A DNA stretch of 11,443 nucleotides from JBJHBY01 sp050485745 (lineage in GTDB: Bacteria > Pseudomonadota > Gammaproteobacteria > Pseudomonadales > CAMLJR01), in assembly GCA_050485745.1 (NCBI GenBank), contig JBJHBY010000106.1, positions 1 to 11,443 of the forward strand, written 5' to 3'. The position numbers were made by a program, and so were the translations under genes. This document shows positions 6,819-11,443 of this stretch, piece after piece; within the stretch, counting starts at the first letter, position 1; every line of letters starts with the position of its first letter. The notes under the pieces are model-generated. The model worked only from the letters and a program-made list of their open reading frames with translations, was not told the origin of the DNA and ran no database searches.

Positions 6819-8567
6819 ATGATGCAGAAACCCGGCACCCTGATGGCCCTGCCTCGCCAGGACCTGGACAACCACGGCGCCTTCAGCCTGGAGCCCGGTG
6901 CCGTTCGCCAGTGGCTGGCGCAGCTGCCCCGCGCCAACATCGGCCTCACCACCCGCTCACTGTACGAAGCGATCATCGAGCGGAACCGCGTGCGCATGTC
7001 CGCAGTGAGGCGCCTCGACCTGATGGCCGCCCTGCAGCCCGCCATCGACCTGGTCCGGCAGAATCTGCGCCGACACTACCTCGACCAGCCCATTCTGCTG
7101 CCGGAGCAGCCGCGCCGCGTCGCCGAGCTGGTGCGCGCCATCAACCAGGCCACCGCCACCGGCTCCAGCCTGGCCGCGGTGCAGGCAGAACCCGCCAATC
7201 CGCGCGGTGGCGGCAACCCGAACAGGGTCATCGCCACCGCCCTGGTCGGCGCGCTCGACGAGCACCTGCAAAGTCTCCTGCTGCACTGCCAGCTTTATCA
7301 ACCCGCGGCCCCCGGCCTGTGGCAGTCCATTCATGCGCTTTATCAGCTCGCCTGTCAGCGCGGCGTTGACGCTGTGGGGGCGATGGACGACACGGACACA
7401 CCGGGCAGCGCCTACCTGCGCTGCCTGCTGCTCGCGGGAGCCAACCCCAACCAGTTGCGCCAACGCGATCTGGACAGCCTCACCCGGCGCCTGCGCGACT
7501 GGCCAGGCCGGGTGGACCTCATTCCCGGGGCGCCAGAGGCCTGCATTCTGGCCGCCAACCCGGCCAGTGACGAGGGGCCTGTATACCGGATCAAAGCGGG
7601 TGAAATCGGGTTGCGCTGGCTGGGGCTGGACCTGCGCGGCCTGGTGGCCGACCTGCAACGCACCCTGGACGAGCCAACCCCGGATACCGAACGCGAGCTG
7701 CTGATGCACCTGATCCACGCCTGGAGCCAGACGCGCAACCGCAGCTCCATGCGTGTCGCCAGCAATGACCGGCTGCAGCTCAGCCTGGGGCTCAGCGCCA
7801 CCCACCACTTCGTCAGCGGCGAAGAGGACTTCCAGCTGTTTATCCATGGTGACCAGGCGCCACCCCTGGCCGTCGAGCGCAGCAATCCGTTCATCAAGGG
7901 TGCTCCGCGCACACCGGCCAGAGGCAAGGACATCTGGGATCGCCCCTATCAGGACAATTACGGGCAGATCCGCGTCTCCGTGGAAACCATTGACTACAAC
8001 ATCCGCCAGCACCAGAAGGCCCAGCCCCGCGACACGGAACGCTTCCGCAGCCACCCCGTGCAGGCGCTGGACGCCAGCCCTCGCGGTTACTGCCTGCAGT
8101 GGCCAGCGGACAATCCCGCGACCCTGCGCAGTGGCGAACTGATCGGGTTACGCCTGGAGAGCGACACCGCGCAGTGGATGATCGCCCGGATCCGCTGGGT
8201 ACAGCTGCTGCCCGCTGGTCCACGCCTCGGGGTCGAGCTGCTCAGTCCAGGCGCGGTTCCCTTCGCTGCCCGGGTCCTGCAGCACGGCGAGGCCCAGGGG
8301 GAATATCAGCGTGTGCTGGTCCTGCCTGAAATCAAGGCCCTGAGGCAGCCCACCACACTGATCACCCCGCGTCTGCCATTCCGTGAACAGCATAAGGTTT
8401 TGCTGGTACAGTACGGCGAGCAAACTCGTGTACAATTGACGCGACAGATCGCTTCGGCCGGGGCCTTCAGCCAGTTCGAGTTCCGGCGCCTGCCGGACCC
8501 CAGGGGCGCGCCGGACACCGGCTCCGAGAATAACGGCGGCTTCGACAGCCTCTGGGACAAGCTCTGA
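6819..8567 (+). CDS. Hypothetical protein with PilZ-like C-terminal domain, upstream of fimX
   Basis: I do not recognise a named gene. The 582-aa product is probably cytoplasmic, with no signal peptide or membrane helix. Residues 1-390 are mostly helical and fit no fold I can name, with an Asn/Arg/Gly-rich patch around NPRGGGNPNRV. The C-terminal ~180 residues look PilZ-like: R404-D-T-E-R408 (RxxxR), then D418-A-S420-P-R-G423 (the [D/N]xSxxG motif), then GYCLQW, a beta-rich stretch MIARIRWVQ and LGVELLSPGA. The gap between the two motifs is shorter than in YcgR-type PilZ domains, so c-di-GMP binding is inferred and not certain. Two ATGs sit at 6819 and 6822, and another at 6843; I kept the first, but no start has a strong ribosome-binding site. 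The protein lies 50 bp before fimX on the same strand, so cotranscription and a role in c-di-GMP or pilus signalling are likely. Confidence 0.8.
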   Translation: MMQKPGTLMALPRQDLDNHGAFSLEPGAVRQWLAQLPRANIGLTTRSLYEAIIERNRVRMSAVRRLDLMAALQPAIDLVRQNLRRHYLDQPILLPEQPRRVAELVRAINQATATGSSLAAVQAEPANPRGGGNPNRVIATALVGALDEHLQSLLLHCQLYQPAAPGLWQSIHALYQLACQRGVDAVGAMDDTDTPGSAYLRCLLLAGANPNQLRQRDLDSLTRRLRDWPGRVDLIPGAPEACILAANPASDEGPVYRIKAGEIGLRWLGLDLRGLVADLQRTLDEPTPDTERELLMHLIHAWSQTRNRSSMRVASNDRLQLSLGLSATHHFVSGEEDFQLFIHGDQAPPLAVERSNPFIKGAPRTPARGKDIWDRPYQDNYGQIRVSVETIDYNIRQHQKAQPRDTERFRSHPVQALDASPRGYCLQWPADNPATLRSGELIGLRLESDTAQWMIARIRWVQLLPAGPRLGVELLSPGAVPFAARVLQHGEAQGEYQRVLVLPEIKALRQPTTLITPRLPFREQHKVLLVQYGEQTRVQLTRQIASAGAFSQFEFRRLPDPRGAPDTGSENNGGFDSLWDKL

Positions 8568-8617
8568 AACAGACGTGCAGCGCCCACCCGGCTTTCGTCC
8601 AATCAATACGGACTCTC

Positions 8618-10621
8618 ATGGCACGGAAAAGCACGATCAGGCTCCTGGCCGTTACCCCGACAGACAATGATGCGGAGCGCCTGGTCGCGTTGTTTCGCGG
8701 TGCCGGGCGGGTGGCTCGCGTGCAGCGAGTCGACTGCGCCGAGGATCTGGTCAAGGCACTGCAACAGGACTGCGACCTGCTGGTCATCGAAGATGGCTGC
8801 CCGGATCTCGATATCCCGCATAGCCTGGCCCATGTCGTGGAACACGATCCGGAGCTGCCCGTGCTGATCCTGCAGGCCGGTGCGGATGTCTCCACGCTCA
8901 GCAACGCGGGCGCGGCAGCGGTCTTCGAACCGGATGACAACGCCCGCTTTCTGGCCACAGCGTTGCGCGAGCTGAAACACCGGGAGGTGAACAGGGAGCT
9001 GGGTGACCTGCGCCGGCAGCTGCATGAAGCGGAATCGCGCAATGCACTCCTGCTGGCCGAAGCCAAGGATGCCATTGCCTACGTGACCGACGGCATGGTG
9101 ATCCACGCCAACGCGGTCTTTGCGCGCCGCTTTGGCTGCGAAGACCCCGATGACATGGACTGCATGCCGGTCGTTGACCTGATCGCCCCGGCAGACCACG
9201 ACAAGATCAAGGCCCTGTTCAAGCGCGCCGGCGCGGGGGAGGCCCTGGAAAGTCCCGCCTGTGGGCAGACACTGGAGGGCGAAACCTTCGACATCACCCT
9301 GCAGCTCTCGCCTGCGGTCTACGATGATGAAGCCTGCACGCAACTGGTCATCAGGGATGGCGCAGCAGGGGAGACATCCGGCGCCGGAGCTGCCCAGGCC
9401 GGACAGCTGGAAGCGAACCTGAATGCCCTGGCGGCGACAGGGGGCAGCCTCGGCTACGCCCTGATCGATCGCCACGCAGAGTTGCGTGAACGCCTCGGGC
9501 TCGCCGGCGCGAGAATCCTGCGCGAACAGCTTGCAGCCTGGCTGCAGCAATGCCTTGAAGGCCGCGGCCAGGCCCATGCCTGTGGCGACGATGGTTTCGC
9601 CCTGACTCTCCCCGACCTGACGGCGGGGGACGCACTGCCCCTCGTGGAAGACCTGTGCAGACGCACAGGGGAACATATCATCGAAGCCCAGGGACAATCC
9701 CTGCAATGCACACTCAGCGTCGGTATCACCTCCGTGGGGACCGGCAGCGATACCCCTGGCGAAGCCCTGGAGCAGGCGTTTCTGGCGGCAGCCCAGGCAC
9801 AGAGGGACGGCGGCAGTCAGGCCAGACGTCCAGACATCTCCAGGCCGGATGGCAGCATGCCAACCGAGCTGGACGCGGAGCAGGCACTTGAGGAGGCGCT
9901 GGAAGCCGAGCGGTTTGTGCTGCTGTTCCAGCCGATGGTCAGTTTGCGCGGCGCCTCCGGCGAGCACTATGAAGTGCTGCTGCGCATGCGCGACGACAAC
10001 GGGGACGAAATCGTACCCGACAACTTTCTCGAGGCACTGGCAAACAGCAACGCCAGGGCCCGGCTGGACCGCTGGCTGATCATGGAGGCCACCAAGCGCC
10101 TCGCCGAACGCAGAGCGGATGGCAGCGATGTCAGGCTGATCATCAACCTCACGGGGCAGGCCCTGCAGGACGAGACCCTGCCCCCCTGGCTCGGTGTGGT
10201 GATTAAAGCCGCTGGCGTACCTGCCCAGGCCCTGGTATGGCAACTCACGGAAGCGGATGTCTGCCATAACCTGAAACAGGCACGGGAGCTGAGCGAGCGC
10301 TTGCGGGAACTGGGCTGCCAGGTTTCCGTGGGCCGCTTCGGGCGCAGCCCGGACCCGGTCAAGATGCTGCGTCATGTCGGCGCGGACCTGGTCCAGATCG
10401 ATGGTGCCTTCACCCTTGAGCTGCAGAACAAGGGTGATCCGGCCCTGCTGACCGCGCTGGTCTCAGGCGTCCGCGACCTGTCGGTCAGGGTTGCCATTCC
10501 CTGTGTGGAAAATGCCAGTGTACTGGCGATCCTGTGGCAAATGGGCATCGACTACATTCAGGGACACTACCTGCAGGCGCCCGCCCACAACATGGATTAC
10601 GAGTTCTCGGATATCGCCTGA
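8618..10621 (+). CDS. fimX: FimX-type degenerate REC-PAS-GGDEF-EAL c-di-GMP receptor
   Basis: The 667-aa protein has FimX order. Residues 1-125 form a REC-like domain, followed by a short coiled coil (~118-148), a PAS domain (~148-250), a GGDEF relic (~270-400) and an EAL-like domain (~425-660). The REC domain lacks the acidic pocket (AVTP where DD is expected) and the conserved Lys (EPDD in place of KP), so phosphorylation is unlikely. GGDEF has become GDDGF (323-327). EAL has become E452-V-L, the same change as in Pseudomonas aeruginosa FimX. The DDFG metal motif is GRFG (572-575) and the LKID lysine is Q593. The substrate-side elements INLTGQ and QGHYLQ (648-653) remain, fitting binding without hydrolysis. 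Known FimX acts at the pole with PilZ and PilB in type IV pilus assembly. Start ATG 8618 follows GGA at 8611-8613, and the N-terminus TIRLL matches the family. Confidence 0.9.
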   Translation: MARKSTIRLLAVTPTDNDAERLVALFRGAGRVARVQRVDCAEDLVKALQQDCDLLVIEDGCPDLDIPHSLAHVVEHDPELPVLILQAGADVSTLSNAGAAAVFEPDDNARFLATALRELKHREVNRELGDLRRQLHEAESRNALLLAEAKDAIAYVTDGMVIHANAVFARRFGCEDPDDMDCMPVVDLIAPADHDKIKALFKRAGAGEALESPACGQTLEGETFDITLQLSPAVYDDEACTQLVIRDGAAGETSGAGAAQAGQLEANLNALAATGGSLGYALIDRHAELRERLGLAGARILREQLAAWLQQCLEGRGQAHACGDDGFALTLPDLTAGDALPLVEDLCRRTGEHIIEAQGQSLQCTLSVGITSVGTGSDTPGEALEQAFLAAAQAQRDGGSQARRPDISRPDGSMPTELDAEQALEEALEAERFVLLFQPMVSLRGASGEHYEVLLRMRDDNGDEIVPDNFLEALANSNARARLDRWLIMEATKRLAERRADGSDVRLIINLTGQALQDETLPPWLGVVIKAAGVPAQALVWQLTEADVCHNLKQARELSERLRELGCQVSVGRFGRSPDPVKMLRHVGADLVQIDGAFTLELQNKGDPALLTALVSGVRDLSVRVAIPCVENASVLAILWQMGIDYIQGHYLQAPAHNMDYEFSDIA

Positions 10622-10651
10622 GAGCCCCCGACCGGCAAGCCCTCCCTGAAG

Positions 10652-10700
10652 GCAGACCCGCGCGCCAGGCTGGCAGCGCCCGGAACGAACACGGGTCTGC
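10652..10700. terminator. Nested inverted repeats between convergent fimX and the Lys-rich gene
   Basis: An outer 9-bp perfect inverted repeat, GCAGACCCG (10652-10660) and CGGGTCTGC (10692-10700), encloses a second GC-rich hairpin. In the inner one GCGC (10660-10663) pairs with GCGC (10676-10679) and GCCAG (10664-10668) faces CTGGC (10670-10674). The outer and inner stems share one base at 10660. Lying in the 86-bp gap between two convergent genes, it is a reasonable bidirectional transcription-stopping structure. It has no T-tract, so intrinsic termination is uncertain. Confidence 0.5.
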
Positions 10701-10707
10701 GCCGCAC

Positions 10708-11443
10708 TCAGTCGTCGATCGGGTCAAACAGGCTGCGCAAGGTCCCGTCATCACGCTTCGGCGAGCCCGGTTTCTCCTCCCGGACTGGCGCGGGCCGGGG
10801 CGGAGTCGCCACGGGCTCCGCAGGCACACTGCTCCCCGCGGCTGGCTTGCTCACAGGCGCCGGTGTGTCCAGGCGGGTGTTCACTTTCAGAGACTGGGGT
10901 ACTCCCCCCTGCCGTGCCGCCTCATTCACCTCACGCGCGACTTTCTGCCGCACCTCTGCAACCTTGCGCGCCGTCGACGGGGACAGAGCCGGAGCGGCTT
11001 CCTTCACCAGTGCGGCACGCCGTACCTTGCTCTTTGCAGCAGTCGCGGGACGCGTGGCCTGGGCGGACGCCTTGGCCTTGGCCACAGCTCGAGCAGGGGT
11101 CTTTGCAGCAGTCTTCTTCGCCGGAGCGGCTGCGGTTTTCACCGAAGTCCCGGACTTTGCACCCGGCGCCGTCTTTGTTTTGGGCGCCGTCCTGGTCTTG
11201 GCCTTGGTCGCCGCCCCGGTTTTGGGGGCTGCCCTGGTCTTGGGCGCCGCCTTGGTTTTCGGAGCTGACTTTGGCCTGGCGACGGCCTTCTTCGCCGCCG
11301 CAGATGACTTCTTCGCGACCGCTGCTGCCCTGGACCTGGCTCCGGTCTTCCCGGCCTTCGGCGCCGGAGCGCTGGCCGCCTTGGGTTTGGGCTTGGGCTT
11401 GGGCTTGGGCTTGGGCTTGGCAGCCTTTGGCTTGGCTTTGGCT
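10708..11443 (-). CDS. Lys/Ala/Pro-rich histone H1-like protein (N-terminus beyond window)
   Basis: The frame stays open from the TGA at 10708-10710 to the right edge (first complete codon ends at 11442), giving at least 244 codons; the start lies outside. The visible N-proximal part is very basic and low in complexity: a (KP)n run at the edge, AKK clusters, then PKTxAA repeats at about 11166-11265, resembling bacterial histone H1-like or AlgP-type tails that bind DNA. The last ~90 residues differ: a charged helix (RKVAEVRQKVAREVNEAARQ) and an acidic end (LRSLFDPIDD). GTG at 11142 is not needed as a start, because the same composition continues upstream. Convergent with fimX. Neither the low-complexity composition nor synteny proves it is AlgP. 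Function is unknown; nucleoid binding is an inference from composition. Confidence 0.7.
   Translation of the reverse strand, partial: AKAKPKAAKPKPKPKPKPKPKAASAPAPKAGKTGARSRAAAVAKKSSAAAKKAVARPKSAPKTKAAPKTRAAPKTGAATKAKTRTAPKTKTAPGAKSGTSVKTAAAPAKKTAAKTPARAVAKAKASAQATRPATAAKSKVRRAALVKEAAPALSPSTARKVAEVRQKVAREVNEAARQGGVPQSLKVNTRLDTPAPVSKPAAGSSVPAEPVATPPRPAPVREEKPGSPKRDDGTLRSLFDPIDD
11381..11416 (+). repeat. TTGGGC hexanucleotide microsatellite inside the Lys/Pro-rich gene
   Basis: Five perfect TTGGGC units (11387-11416) are preceded by one diverged TTGGGT (11381-11386). On the minus strand they encode alternating Lys and Pro. Slippage by whole hexamers would keep the frame and only change the number of KP pairs. 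Confidence 0.85.

Noticed and set aside
6957..8054. 365-aa minus-strand open frame antisense to the PilZ-like gene
   Set aside because: Shadow of the plus-strand gene, with no family motif and no ribosome-binding site; the plus-strand gene carries a PilZ-like signature.
8411..8436. TACAAT at the end of the PilZ-like gene as a fimX promoter
   Set aside because: No supporting -35 at 16-18 bp, and the box lies about 180 bp before fimX inside coding sequence.
8603..10375. 590-aa minus-strand open frame antisense to fimX
   Set aside because: High GC content creates long antisense frames. The plus-strand frame has clear FimX domains, while the antisense product has no recognisable motif and Gly/Gln-rich composition.

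Overview
The window is 11.4 kb of GC-rich, gene-dense bacterial chromosome, almost certainly from a gammaproteobacterium that makes type IV pili (Pseudomonas/Chromatiales/Xanthomonas-like). Three things support this. The rhodanese has the CQTHHRS active-site loop of the Azotobacter/Pseudomonas RhdA type. EF-P has a lysine at position 34 together with both lysylation enzymes. A degenerate multidomain FimX-type c-di-GMP receptor is present. I see no insertion sequence, integrase, CRISPR array, tRNA or rRNA, so this looks like core chromosome. No stretch over 300 bp lacks a gene.

Layout: (1) 2-4058, plus strand: rsgA (its 5' end is cut by the window edge), an HDOD-like protein, a RhdA-type sulfurtransferase, and psd. 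rsgA/HDOD and rhdA/psd each overlap by 4 bp (ATGA, GTGA), which suggests translational coupling; a candidate promoter lies in the 90-bp gap before rhdA. (2) 4055-4090: a REP-like hairpin headed by GTAG, which supplies the psd stop codon and sits between convergent genes. (3) 4158-6752: a complete EF-P beta-lysylation cassette. efp and epmA form a minus-strand operon, and epmB diverges from efp across about 37 bp. E. coli has the same genes (psd-rsgA, epmA, efp-epmB) in one general region but dispersed, so this is a compact version of an old neighbourhood. (4) 6753-10621, plus strand: a 66-bp leader with an extended -10 box and a 14-bp tandem repeat, then a 582-aa protein with a PilZ-like C-terminus, then a fimX homologue whose phosphorylation, cyclase and phosphodiesterase residues have decayed. 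(5) 10622-10707: nested inverted repeats between convergent genes. (6) 10708 to the right edge, minus strand: a Lys/Ala/Pro-rich, histone H1-like protein that is open through the edge and carries (KP)n and PKTxAA repeats.

Functionally, the left two thirds concern ribosome maturation (RsgA), relief of polyproline stalling (EF-P, EpmA, EpmB), phospholipid synthesis (Psd) and sulfur transfer (RhdA). The right part looks like a c-di-GMP effector pair for surface motility: a possible PilZ-like protein next to a ligand-binding but catalytically dead FimX. The best leads for something under-described are the PilZ-like/FimX pair with its repeat-bearing leader, the REP element fused to the psd stop codon, and the repeat-rich basic protein at the right edge.
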